Source: Deltaproteobacteria bacterium (GTDB taxonomy: Bacteria; Desulfobacterota; DSM-4660; Desulfatiglandales; HGW-15). From it: 12,969 bases of DNA. The position numbers and the translations under genes are program-made. Location: the NCBI GenBank assembly GCA_016932235.1, contig JAFGDF010000302.1, positions 1 to 12,969 of the forward strand, in the 5' to 3' direction. Position 1 is the first letter of the stretch. Each line of letters opens with the position of its first letter. A model generated the notes under the pieces. The model saw only the letters and a program-made list of their open reading frames with translations, was not told where the DNA came from and searched no databases. Positions 5,254-12,836 of the stretch are shown piece after piece.

Positions 5254-7323
5254 ATGGAGCAGGTTATTGGGGCTATTCATCACATGCTCACGCTTCAAGG
5301 AATATTGGTTTTTGTCGTCGGCTCCTGCACGGGCGTTATTATCGGACTTCTCCCGGGTCTTGGTCAAGGCACAGCCCTTATTTTAACCCTTCCCTTTGCT
5401 TTTGCGATGTCTCCCTTTACAGCCTTTATACTTATGGCATCGGCTTTTGGATCTTCTACTGCGGCCGGTAGCGTGACCTCCATCATGATTAATACCCCCG
5501 GCACCGTTGGAAACCTGACAACCATGATCGACGGTTATCCCATGGCAAGAAAAGGGCAGGCCGGTCGGGCCCTCGGATTATCAGGGATGAGTTCAGCGAT
5601 TGGCGGCCTTATCGGGATATTGGTTTTGATAGCCTCGATCCCACTGGCAAGAACCCTCATTTTTGCCTTCGGCTCACCGGAGTATTTCTGGAGTGTGGTT
5701 TTGGCCTTGCTGGTCATTGCAATCGCAACATCCGGTGAAGGCGTCTTTAAAGGCCTGATATCGGGTCTTTTCGGCATATTAATATCGTTTATTGGCTTTA
5801 ATAAAACAACCGGTAATACCCGATACACTTTGGATCTCTTATATCTGTGGGACGGGATAAATATTGTAGTCCTTGTCATGGGGCTTTTCGCTGTCAGCGA
5901 GCTTGTCATTTTACAGAGTGAAGGCAGAACTATAGACAGCACGGGGACTGGTCACAGCAATATTCGTCAGTCTTTAACTGGGGCGTGGGAGGCATTGAGG
6001 GCAGTAAAAACGATGTTTAGAAGTTCAGTCATTGGAACGATTATTGGAATTATCCCGGGCATTGGTGCGGCGACGGCTACTTATGTCTCTTACGCCTCGG
6101 AAAAAATGCTGGCCAAGGACAAGTCTTCTTTCGGTACCGGAAATCCTAAGGGCATTATTGCGAGTGAGGCGGCGAACAATGCAAAAGACGGAGGTTCTTT
6201 GTTACCGACTTTATTCCTGGGGATCCCCGGTGCGCCGGAAATGGCTATTTTGTTAGGGGGTTTTATTATTTTTGGGTTGCAACCCGGTCCGGAACTAGTT
6301 CTAAAGCATATGGACTTAATATGGATTATTATCTTTTCGACGACATTCAGCAACATATTGATATGCCTTTGGATAATTTTTGGGGGATCGTTTTTAAGTA
6401 GAATAACACAAATATCCATAAGCAAAGTCTTTGTTTTTGTCGTTCCGCTGTGTCTTTCCGCTGTCTATGCAACAAGTGATGATGCCTGGGACTTTATTAC
6501 GATTGCTATATTTACCGCCATCGGCATTTCGCTGAAGCGGGGGAGGTACCCCATTGCCCCGATGATTATAGGATGGGTGTTGGGACCTCATACGGAAAGG
6601 GCCCTTTATGTAACACTAAAGACCGGATATTATAATCCCCTGGCATTTTTAAGTAGTCCGCTTTCAATCATCCTGGCAGTTGTCGTAGCCTTGTTGATTC
6701 CCGCTTTGGTATTGATACCCAGGTTGTGCGCTCCTGCGGATCACAATAGAACTGCGGAAGGAATAGCTTCTTCCCATTCAGAGCGCAAGGTCAATCGGAC
6801 ATTACTAAGTGAAAATTTTGAGAGCATCGTTGCGGGTGTATTCTTAACCATCGTAACGATCATTTTTTTAGTTGGAGCTCCGGCTTATGGTCTGCCGGGG
6901 CTTATTTTTCCCGTAATAGTCGGTGGTCTTCTAATAATACTTTTGCCCTTAGTGCTCCTTTCGGAAGGTTCAGAAAGATTTTCTGAAAAAAGCAAAGTGA
7001 TTCTTGGGCCATTTCTTGGCAAAAATGAACAGGGACAAAAAACAAAAATTCATAAAATTATTATTATCCTCGTCTGGGTCTATTTATTTATTGGGGCGCT
7101 ATTCGTTTTTGGGTCTGTTATGGCGGATGCATTATTCGTTTTTTTCTTCCTGTGGCGACTGGACAAATTGAATTTGCGAATGGCGGCATGTTTCTCTATC
7201 GCAGTAACAGTCATGATCTATTTGCTTTTCGTTGTATTATTTAAATTGGAATTATGGCCGGGTATCGTGCCGACAATTATACCGGGAATAATAGGTGGGG
7301 GATCCCTTTCACCGCTCAGGTAA
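5254..7323 (+). CDS. Fused TctA-TctB permease of a tripartite tricarboxylate transporter
   Basis: A 689-residue inner-membrane protein. Residues 1 to about 490 are a complete TctA, the large multi-helix permease. Family landmarks are GLLPGLGQGTA near residue 31, the INTPGTVGNLTTMIDGYPMA segment (about 77-96) followed by GRALG, and SEAANNAKDGGSLLP with LGIPGAPEMAILLGG in the second half. A polar linker (about 491-516, ending SHSERKVNRT) joins it to a TctB-like domain from about 517 to the end, with roughly four to five hydrophobic segments and the typical GLIFPVIVGGLLIILLPLVL stretch. TctB is normally a separate small protein, and its fusion explains why no other tctB is present. TTT systems import carboxylates using the ion gradient. 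The start ATG has AGGAG nine bases upstream. The gene leads the tctAB-tctC unit and is divergent from lysR. Confidence 0.9.
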   Translation: MEQVIGAIHHMLTLQGILVFVVGSCTGVIIGLLPGLGQGTALILTLPFAFAMSPFTAFILMASAFGSSTAAGSVTSIMINTPGTVGNLTTMIDGYPMARKGQAGRALGLSGMSSAIGGLIGILVLIASIPLARTLIFAFGSPEYFWSVVLALLVIAIATSGEGVFKGLISGLFGILISFIGFNKTTGNTRYTLDLLYLWDGINIVVLVMGLFAVSELVILQSEGRTIDSTGTGHSNIRQSLTGAWEALRAVKTMFRSSVIGTIIGIIPGIGAATATYVSYASEKMLAKDKSSFGTGNPKGIIASEAANNAKDGGSLLPTLFLGIPGAPEMAILLGGFIIFGLQPGPELVLKHMDLIWIIIFSTTFSNILICLWIIFGGSFLSRITQISISKVFVFVVPLCLSAVYATSDDAWDFITIAIFTAIGISLKRGRYPIAPMIIGWVLGPHTERALYVTLKTGYYNPLAFLSSPLSIILAVVVALLIPALVLIPRLCAPADHNRTAEGIASSHSERKVNRTLLSENFESIVAGVFLTIVTIIFLVGAPAYGLPGLIFPVIVGGLLIILLPLVLLSEGSERFSEKSKVILGPFLGKNEQGQKTKIHKIIIILVWVYLFIGALFVFGSVMADALFVFFFLWRLDKLNLRMAACFSIAVTVMIYLLFVVLFKLELWPGIVPTIIPGIIGGGSLSPLR

Positions 7324-7534
7324 ATTATGAATACGCATAGGAATAAGGGTGATAAACGGAAAATTGATAATGAACCGGAACATTCGGGGCCGATTTGGGA
7401 AGGGTGCTATTCAGGCGTGGCACGTCCGGGAATGGCATCTGATATATTATTTTTCAAGCGGGGACCACCGAATTTTTTTCAATCAGGAAATTGGCGATAT
7501 TTCGAAACGACGTCAAATAATAAAAGGGGGGGAC

Positions 7535-8524
7535 ATGATGATATTCTTGCGAAATAGAGGTATTTTACCACTTTTTTTCTTTGTCATCATTGGTGTGGTT
7601 GCGATTAACTTTTCTGTTTCCGCCGCAGACTGGAAACCGGAAAAAACAATAAGGTTGATCGTGACGGATAAAGCCGGGGCCTATTATGATGCACAAGCAC
7701 GGATAATCGCCAAGGAGATGTCTTCTTTATTTGATAAACCGGTCATTGTTGAGAACCTGTCGGGGGCCGGCATGATGATGGGAACCATTAAGGTTTACCG
7801 TTCCAAGCCGGATGGATATACCATAGGATATACCTCCTCGGCGGCTCTCCTGGTAAACCAGATTTTCAAGAAGGCACAATACGATCAAAGCAAGTTTACC
7901 TATCTGGGCCAAACGCTTAATAGCTCAAAATCCCCTTCCGCTTTTATTACGACTGCAAAGAAAGGGTTGGCGAGCATCGAAGAGGTCCTGAAACTCGATA
8001 GACCGTTTCGGTTTGGGACACCCGGTCCAGGTTCCATAGGGGATATCAGTCCGAAGGCAATAAGCCACTATTTTGGATTCAAAGATCCCATTTATGTTAC
8101 TTACCCCGGACCCGAAATTGTTCCTGCAGTGATTCGCGGAGAGTGCGATGGTGCCATTATGCCGATATTCATGGCTGATCAATTTATAAAGACAGGCGAA
8201 CTTGATTTGATCATGGCCGTTGGAATGAGCCGCTATAATGAGTTCCCGGACGTAAGGTGTTTAAAGGATCTTGGACACACGGAAATTGAGAACCTTCTTC
8301 AGAACTATCACATCATTATCGCTCCTCCGGATCTTCCCGACGATATTTATGATGTGCTCAGTAAAGCTGTTTATAAGGCGGTAACAAGTGACAGTCTTAA
8401 AGAGTACCACAAGAAGGCTCTGTTCGACGGCTTAATGTACTTGCCTGCAACAGGGCCGGAAACAAAAGAAAATGTCGCGGAGTCTTTTAAAGCTTTGGAA
8501 AGCAATATCGAGATTTTGAAGTAA
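7535..8524 (+). CDS. TctC-family periplasmic solute-binding protein of the TTT system
   Basis: A 329-residue secreted receptor. The N terminus (residues 1-30, MMIFLRNRG then a hydrophobic ILPLFFFVIIGVVAI and ending FSVSAADW) is a Sec signal peptide. The mature part begins WKPEKTIRLIVTDKAG, followed by YYDAQARIIAKEM, VIVENLSGAGMMMGTIKV and SKPDGYTIGY, the standard TctC order that builds the carboxylate-binding loops. The frame is open further upstream to 7349, but those 62 codons precede the signal peptide and look noncoding. The ATG at 7535 follows an AGGGGGGGAC ribosome-binding site (7525-7534), and the adjacent ATG at 7538 is an equally good start. The gene is 211 nt downstream of tctAB. 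Ligand identity (a carboxylate or a related small acid) cannot be read from sequence. Confidence 0.9.
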   Translation: MMIFLRNRGILPLFFFVIIGVVAINFSVSAADWKPEKTIRLIVTDKAGAYYDAQARIIAKEMSSLFDKPVIVENLSGAGMMMGTIKVYRSKPDGYTIGYTSSAALLVNQIFKKAQYDQSKFTYLGQTLNSSKSPSAFITTAKKGLASIEEVLKLDRPFRFGTPGPGSIGDISPKAISHYFGFKDPIYVTYPGPEIVPAVIRGECDGAIMPIFMADQFIKTGELDLIMAVGMSRYNEFPDVRCLKDLGHTEIENLLQNYHIIIAPPDLPDDIYDVLSKAVYKAVTSDSLKEYHKKALFDGLMYLPATGPETKENVAESFKALESNIEILK

Positions 8525-8546
8525 CTTGATGACATTTCATGTCGGG

Positions 8547-8640
8547 AAGCCTCTGCTACCCGCCGTCAGATCTGCGGTTATGTGGCTTGCTTGGGATTGG
8601 AAGGTCCTTCTATTGTCAATCAGGCGGCAGAGGCTTTTTG
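8547..8640 (+). terminator. Possible terminator or attenuator after tctC
   Basis: AAGCCTCTGC (8547-8556) is perfectly complementary to GCAGAGGCTT (8627-8636). The helix extends through CGCC (8561-8564) and GGCG (8623-8626) across a four-base bulge. TTT continues after the right arm, giving a T run of five. The pair starts 22 nt after the tctC stop. The large central loop (about 58 nt, containing CAGATCTG) is unusual for a simple terminator, so a regulated structure is possible. Confidence 0.45.
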
Positions 8641-8852
8641 CAGAGGTTGAGATCTCAGGAACGTGGACCTTTATTTTGTCCTCTAAAACTTGGTCCTCTC
8701 CCGCTGGGCGGGATCTTCGAATGGCCAGGTTGGAGTCGATTGGCTCTACCGTAAAATCTTATCTGTTGCTAAAAACTCCATCTCCGGTGGAGGACCCGGA
8801 TAGGGTTTACCGATCCGGGAAGGAGGAAAGGCGAAGATTCGTCATGGCTTGA
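8640..8852 (+). pseudogene. Possible decayed C-terminal end of an Ldh-family (malate/L-lactate dehydrogenase) oxidoreductase
   Basis: One plus frame ending at TGA 8850-8852 reads, in order, GTWTFILSSKTW, ARLESIGSTVKS and SPVEDPDRVYRSGKEERRR. This spacing resembles the end of Ldh_2 proteins (G-x-FFLA..., a helix ending VKSSP, then VDRVYVPGExExRR), which often neighbour TctABC genes. The upstream body of such a gene is not recognisable in any single frame. If real, only a frameshifted remnant is left. The match is by eye and weak, and the frame could be chance. Confidence 0.22.
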
Positions 8853-9129
8853 CGTTCAAGGGAGAAAGCCTTTTCTTCCGTTCGAAGGCTCCCGGTCTAC
8901 TATTTCCAGCGCCTTATCGACGTCCCGCTTCAAATAAGCTGGGCTCCCCATTCTCATCGCGGGGGATCGGATATGGGGCTTTCTCCGTGGACAAGCTGTG
9001 AAAACAGGGCGCCCTCCGGCCGATCACTTCAAAAAGGCCTCCTCCCTTAAGTGCCCTTTCCAAAAAAATGCCGTTGCTCGTAAGTCTGAATTTAAAAAGC
9101 GTTTTTAATATATTTCAGGAGGAAGAGAT

Positions 9130-10077
9130 ATGATTTTGATTGCCGGAGGAAGTGGGTTTTTCGGATTTAATGTTGCTCGGTGTTTGGCGGAAAGAGGAGA
9201 AGAGACGTTACTCGTTCAGCGACACCCTATTCAGGCACCACCCCTCTTGGAACCATACTGGGGAAAGCAGGTCAGACAGGCGGCAGGAGATATCCTCGAT
9301 TTGTCATTTGTACTGGGTCTGGTCAAGGAGTTCTCCATAGAAAGTATCATCCATGCAGCCCACGGTACTGCCGGTGTCCGTGAGGAATACGGTTATGATC
9401 CACCCTTACACCAGCCGATAGCGGTTCAAGTTCAAGGCACATTGAATTGCCTTGAGGCAGGGCGCATCATGGATCTTCGGCGTGTTACCTTTGTAAGCTC
9501 CGTCGTGGTGTACCGTGGTTGGCCGAAGGACTGTGACATCTGGCATGAAGATGCCTACCTGCCGCCGGTGTCCTTTGCGGAAATTGGGAACAAAAAAAAG
9601 GCCGTTGAGCAGCTTCTCCTTCTTTACGTTAAAAAATACGGCCTGAGTGTGGTCAGTATCCGTGAAGGCCACAATTACGGCCCGGCATGTGATTGGCACT
9701 CGATTAACACGATGATAAGGAATGCCGTTGCCGGCGTACCATCCGACTTTCGCGGCATCCGTTCCAACCTGCGCCGGCACACGGTGTACGCAAAGGATTC
9801 CGGGGAAGGCACTTGCATGATTCATCTGGCCAAGTCCCTTGACCATTATATCTACAATCTGTCGGATGGGGAAAATCCCACGATGGAAGAGATCGCTCAA
9901 GCCATCAAAGAATTGGTGCCGGGTGCCGAAATACACTTGGGACCTCCCGCAAAAGAAAAAACCAAAAATGTTCCCGTATCCATGGAAAGGATGAAAGAGG
10001 AATTCGGATTTATTCCTTATGATGTAAAAAAGGGGGTAGCGGCTTTTATCGATTTTATTCAAAGCGGGAAATACTGA
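9130..10077 (+). CDS. NAD(P)-dependent SDR epimerase/dehydratase with an altered active site
   Basis: A 315-residue extended SDR. The nucleotide-binding turn GGSGFFG (6-12) matches GxxGxxG. GDILD (53-57) is the adenine-side acidic segment, HAAHG (75-79) the central turn, and VSSVVVYRG (122-130) carries the active-site Ser. REGHNYGP (178-185) matches the R-x-x-x-x-YGP motif. In the position where the family has YxxxK, the sequence reads IGNKK (152-156), so the general-base Tyr is Ile while Lys156 remains. The fold therefore probably binds NAD(P), but standard epimerase or dehydratase chemistry is doubtful, and another residue may serve or the reaction may differ. The ATG at 9130 has AGGAGG seven to eight bases upstream. 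The gene begins a probable operon, with only 31 nt separating it from the M24 gene. Confidence 0.85.
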   Translation: MILIAGGSGFFGFNVARCLAERGEETLLVQRHPIQAPPLLEPYWGKQVRQAAGDILDLSFVLGLVKEFSIESIIHAAHGTAGVREEYGYDPPLHQPIAVQVQGTLNCLEAGRIMDLRRVTFVSSVVVYRGWPKDCDIWHEDAYLPPVSFAEIGNKKKAVEQLLLLYVKKYGLSVVSIREGHNYGPACDWHSINTMIRNAVAGVPSDFRGIRSNLRRHTVYAKDSGEGTCMIHLAKSLDHYIYNLSDGENPTMEEIAQAIKELVPGAEIHLGPPAKEKTKNVPVSMERMKEEFGFIPYDVKKGVAAFIDFIQSGKY

Positions 10078-10108
10078 TATCCATTGATGAAAAACGGAGG
10101 GTACGATT

Positions 10109-11314
10109 GTGGGCAAATCAGGGTATCCAGGGGAAGGAAAGGTTTTGAAATTTACCCCCCAGGAGTTTGAGAGAAGACAGAATAAAATTCGTGCGGGTAT
10201 GCAGTTTCGCAATATGGAGTGTCTGGTGGTCGTGGATAGAGACATCATCCAGTATATCTCCGGCGCGGCGGGGCATACCACTGCGCATAAAGCCGCTACG
10301 GGGTCCGGTGTGCTGATATTTCCATTGGTTGAGACGCCGGTTCTTTTTGTGGTGTCCTCGTTTCATGCCGCGATGATGCAAAAGGAAAGTTCAATACCCG
10401 TAAGAGGCGTTTCTTTCAGAAAAGGCCAACCGGAAGGGGTCAGGATCAGGGATTACAGTGCTGAGATCATTGACACAATCAAAGAGTTAGGCATTGAGAA
10501 GAGGACCATAGGCCTGGCAAGCTGGAGATCTGTCCCGGCCTACCTGTTTGAGGAAATTAAGAGGGAGTTGCCATACGCCGATTTCATCTCGGCAAGTGAC
10601 CTCATGATGGAATGCCGTAGGACCAAAAGTGCGGAGGAACTGGAGTTTGTCCGAAGGGCTGCCGAATGTGCCGATGCCGGCATCCAGGCCCTTGTGGAAA
10701 CGGCTCGCCCCGGGGTCACCGAGGCGGAACTCGTTGCCGCCTGCGACTACGCGATGGTCAAGGCCGGTTCGGACCGTGGATCAATGCTCCTGCTTGGGGC
10801 GGGCCCTTTTGAAGAAATGCAAGGCGCCATCACGGAAGTGACAAAAAGTCGGAGAAAACTGAAAGAGGGTGACATCATTCTTAACGAATTATCTCCAATC
10901 TTCGAAGGCTATACCGCCCAGGTTTGTGTCCCTATCTCCATCGGCGGGCAGATCCCGCAATCCTTCAAGGATCGGATGAATGTGGATAAGGCCTTATATG
11001 AACTGGCGCTGAATGAACTGCGACAGGGGAACAGATATGGGGAAATCGATAAAAAGGTATTTGAGGCGGCTGAGAAACTTGTGCCCGGTTTTTACAAGCG
11101 GGCCTGGGCCTTGCAGCCCCATGAGATAGATCCGGCCCTGGACAGAATCACATTAGAAGAATTGAGGCCGGGAACGGTCTGGGTCAATCATCCCTGGACT
11201 GTACCGGCTTCCGGTAAAGGATACGAAGGGCATACCATCGGCAACACGGTCATTGTCACTGAGGACGAACCCGAGGTAACCAGCCGATGGCCATGTGAGA
11301 TAGTCGTTATCTGA
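10109..11314 (+). CDS. M24-family (creatinase/aminopeptidase P fold) protein lacking most metal ligands
   Basis: A 401-residue protein with a creatinase N-terminal domain (about 13-165, from LKFTPQEFERRQNKIRAGM) and a pita-bread M24 domain (about 170-400). In metalloproteases of this fold five ligands (D, D, H, E, E) bind two metals. Here the first Asp site reads ILNELSP (Glu260 instead of Asp). The second reads GYTAQVCVP (Ala270 where Asp belongs). The first Glu site reads WVNHPW (His361), and the last Glu site reads HTIGNTVIVTED (Gly/Asn). Only His338 in LQPHEIDP could correspond to the His ligand. Creatinase itself works in this fold without metal, so a metal-free C-N hydrolase or lyase is possible, and dipeptidase activity is unlikely. 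The start is GTG at 10109, with GGAGG (10096-10100) eight bases upstream. The gene is co-directional with its neighbours, 43 nt before the UPF0261 gene. No signal peptide is seen. Confidence 0.85.
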   Translation: MGKSGYPGEGKVLKFTPQEFERRQNKIRAGMQFRNMECLVVVDRDIIQYISGAAGHTTAHKAATGSGVLIFPLVETPVLFVVSSFHAAMMQKESSIPVRGVSFRKGQPEGVRIRDYSAEIIDTIKELGIEKRTIGLASWRSVPAYLFEEIKRELPYADFISASDLMMECRRTKSAEELEFVRRAAECADAGIQALVETARPGVTEAELVAACDYAMVKAGSDRGSMLLLGAGPFEEMQGAITEVTKSRRKLKEGDIILNELSPIFEGYTAQVCVPISIGGQIPQSFKDRMNVDKALYELALNELRQGNRYGEIDKKVFEAAEKLVPGFYKRAWALQPHEIDPALDRITLEELRPGTVWVNHPWTVPASGKGYEGHTIGNTVIVTEDEPEVTSRWPCEIVVI

Positions 11315-11357
11315 TCATCGAGAAGAGAGCCTGAAAAAAAGAGCACAGAGGTGAAAC

Positions 11358-12590
11358 ATGCCGAGGTCTATTGTCATTGTTGGCACCCTGGATACCAAGG
11401 GTGACCATTTCGCATATATGAAACAACTGATCGAGAAGCGAGGTCATCGGGCTATTGTCATGGATGTCGGCGTCCTTGGAGACATCCCGTTTAAACCTAC
11501 CATCAGCCGAGAGCAGGTAGCAGAGGCCAGTGGCTCAAGCCTGAGGGAGTTGCTTGATTGCCGGGAAAACGAACCAAAGTCGGTAATGGATCAAATGGCG
11601 AAGGGCGCATCCAGGTTGGTTAAGGAATTCTATCGAAAAGGTGAACTTGACGGGTTGGTTTCCGGTGGAGGCTCCATGGGGACGGCCCTTGCCCTGGAAG
11701 TCATCAAGGTATTGCCTCTTGGAGTCCCCAAGCTCATCGTGAGTACCATTGCCTATTCTACAGCCATAACACCGGACATGCTCAGCGGGGATGACCTGAT
11801 GATGGTCCCCTTGGTAGCGGGTTTGTGGGGGCTGAACAGTATGTCCAAAAGGAGCCTTCAAATGGCCGCCGGCGCGATTTCAGGCGCTGCCGAGACATAT
11901 GATGACAATCGAATCACCAAGATGAAGACCATCGGGGTAACCTCCGTTGGAGGCTCGGCGCAGGGGTATATGAACCCATTAAAACACGGTCTCGAAGAGA
12001 GAGGTTACGAGGTGGCCGTCTTTCACGGGACGGGAATGAGCGGCAGGATTTTTGAGAAAGCGATCATGGACGGTTTTATTGCTGCCAGCCTGGATCTGGT
12101 CGTGGGTGGAGAACTGATGAACTATCTTGCAGGCGGTGTCTGTTCTGCGGGGGAGCACAGACTGGAGGCATCCGGTGAGATGGGGATTCCTCAAATCGTG
12201 TCACCGGGTCGTTTGTTATTTCACTGGTGGTCGGGAGTGCCATTGCCCGATCAATACGGGAATCGCGTACGATCTTTCCATAATTCCATATTCGGCCCTG
12301 TCAGTTGCAGTTCCGACGAGGCGGCCGCGGTCGGGACATTAATGGCTGAAAAACTAAATAAGGCAAAGGGACCGACGGCGGCGGTCATTCCAACAAAACC
12401 ACCACCAAAGGCCCTTGCTGTCGGCGTCATAAAACAAGCCGAGTGGGATGCCTTTCGAGAAGCTTTTGCGGGTGACATCAATTCGGGAGTCAAGGTCGTG
12501 ATGCTGGATGGAAGTTCCGACGATCCATCCTATGTTGACACTCTTTTGGCTATATTTGATGAAATGATGCCCAGGCAGGCCATTGCCTGA
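11358..12590 (+). CDS. UPF0261 (Tm-1-like ATP-binding domain) protein
   Basis: A 410-residue protein of the UPF0261/Tm-1-like family. The N-terminal domain opens IVIVGTLDTKGDHFAYMKQL (5-24) and has the nucleotide-loop-like SGGGSMGTALALE (102-114), followed by VPKLIVSTIA (123-132). The second domain begins near residue 190 with TIGVTSVGGSAQGYMNPLKH and contains DLVVGGELMNYLAGGVCSAG (246-265), then HRLEASGEMGIPQIVSPG. Plant Tm-1 binds ATP through this domain. In bacteria the family is of unknown function and usually sits in catabolic operons. Length is normal. The ATG follows GAGGTG by five bases. The protein is cytoplasmic, with no membrane or signal segment. The partner often seen with this family, a TIM-barrel PEP-hydrolase-like protein, is not in the window but could lie further downstream. 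Confidence 0.9.
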   Translation: MPRSIVIVGTLDTKGDHFAYMKQLIEKRGHRAIVMDVGVLGDIPFKPTISREQVAEASGSSLRELLDCRENEPKSVMDQMAKGASRLVKEFYRKGELDGLVSGGGSMGTALALEVIKVLPLGVPKLIVSTIAYSTAITPDMLSGDDLMMVPLVAGLWGLNSMSKRSLQMAAGAISGAAETYDDNRITKMKTIGVTSVGGSAQGYMNPLKHGLEERGYEVAVFHGTGMSGRIFEKAIMDGFIAASLDLVVGGELMNYLAGGVCSAGEHRLEASGEMGIPQIVSPGRLLFHWWSGVPLPDQYGNRVRSFHNSIFGPVSCSSDEAAAVGTLMAEKLNKAKGPTAAVIPTKPPPKALAVGVIKQAEWDAFREAFAGDINSGVKVVMLDGSSDDPSYVDTLLAIFDEMMPRQAIA

Positions 12591-12695
12591 TCAGTAGTTG
12601 ATCGGCATTCGAAATGCGGTCCCTTCATCGCCAATCCCGGGATTACGCCGGTTCTGTTTCGAGACCTTTTAGCTCAAATTCTCGCTTGGGATCTG

Positions 12696-12715
12696 AAAGA
12701 GACAGGGCCTCTTTT
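12696..12715 (+). terminator. Weak terminator candidate between UPF0261 and the second M24 gene
   Basis: AAAGAG (12696-12701) pairs with CTCTTT (12709-12714) around ACAGGGC and runs into TTTT then CCTT. The stem is short and A-T rich, so it may only attenuate. It lies in a 246-nt gap that is much longer than the other spacings in this operon, so the following gene may have its own promoter. Confidence 0.35.
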
Positions 12716-12836
12716 CCTTCATGTTCCATTAAATAATTTTTCTTGGCTATGTGATTATTACTCAGGCCATCGAAGCCATTAGTAAAAATAAGAAATATTT
12801 TAAATAAAATTCCATTCATAATAGAAAGACACGGTC

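Larger units (their letters stand above)
8525..9129. other. 605-nt gap between tctC and the SDR gene, rich in inverted repeats
   Basis: No intact gene is convincing here. The first part holds a long stem (8547-8636) and a possible decayed reading frame. Beyond it are CCCGGAT/ATCCGGG (8795-8801 and 8813-8819) around 11 bases, then a 10-bp inverted repeat GGAGAAAGCC/GGCTTTCTCC (8861-8870 and 8977-8986) spaced by 106 bases. A 33-codon minus-strand frame (8957-8856, MRMGSPAYLKRDVDKALEIV onward) looks protein-like but is too short to support. The stretch just before 9130 is AT-rich and ends in AGGAGG, the ribosome-binding site of the SDR gene. A promoter for the downstream operon probably lies here. 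Confidence 0.5.

Noticed and set aside
5535..5942. Minus-strand 135-codon frame inside tctAB
   Set aside because: It is antisense to an intact membrane protein gene and its composition is typical of the reverse complement of membrane-helix codons.
7349..7534. N-terminal extension of tctC by 62 codons
   Set aside because: The extra codons precede a complete signal peptide and a good ribosome-binding site at 7525-7534. TctC receptors are about 320-330 residues long, which the 7535 start gives.
9406..10281. Minus-strand open frame of 291 codons
   Set aside because: It lies antisense to the SDR and M24 genes, which have clear family motifs and ribosome-binding sites. Its product shows no domain-like pattern and is a coding-strand shadow.
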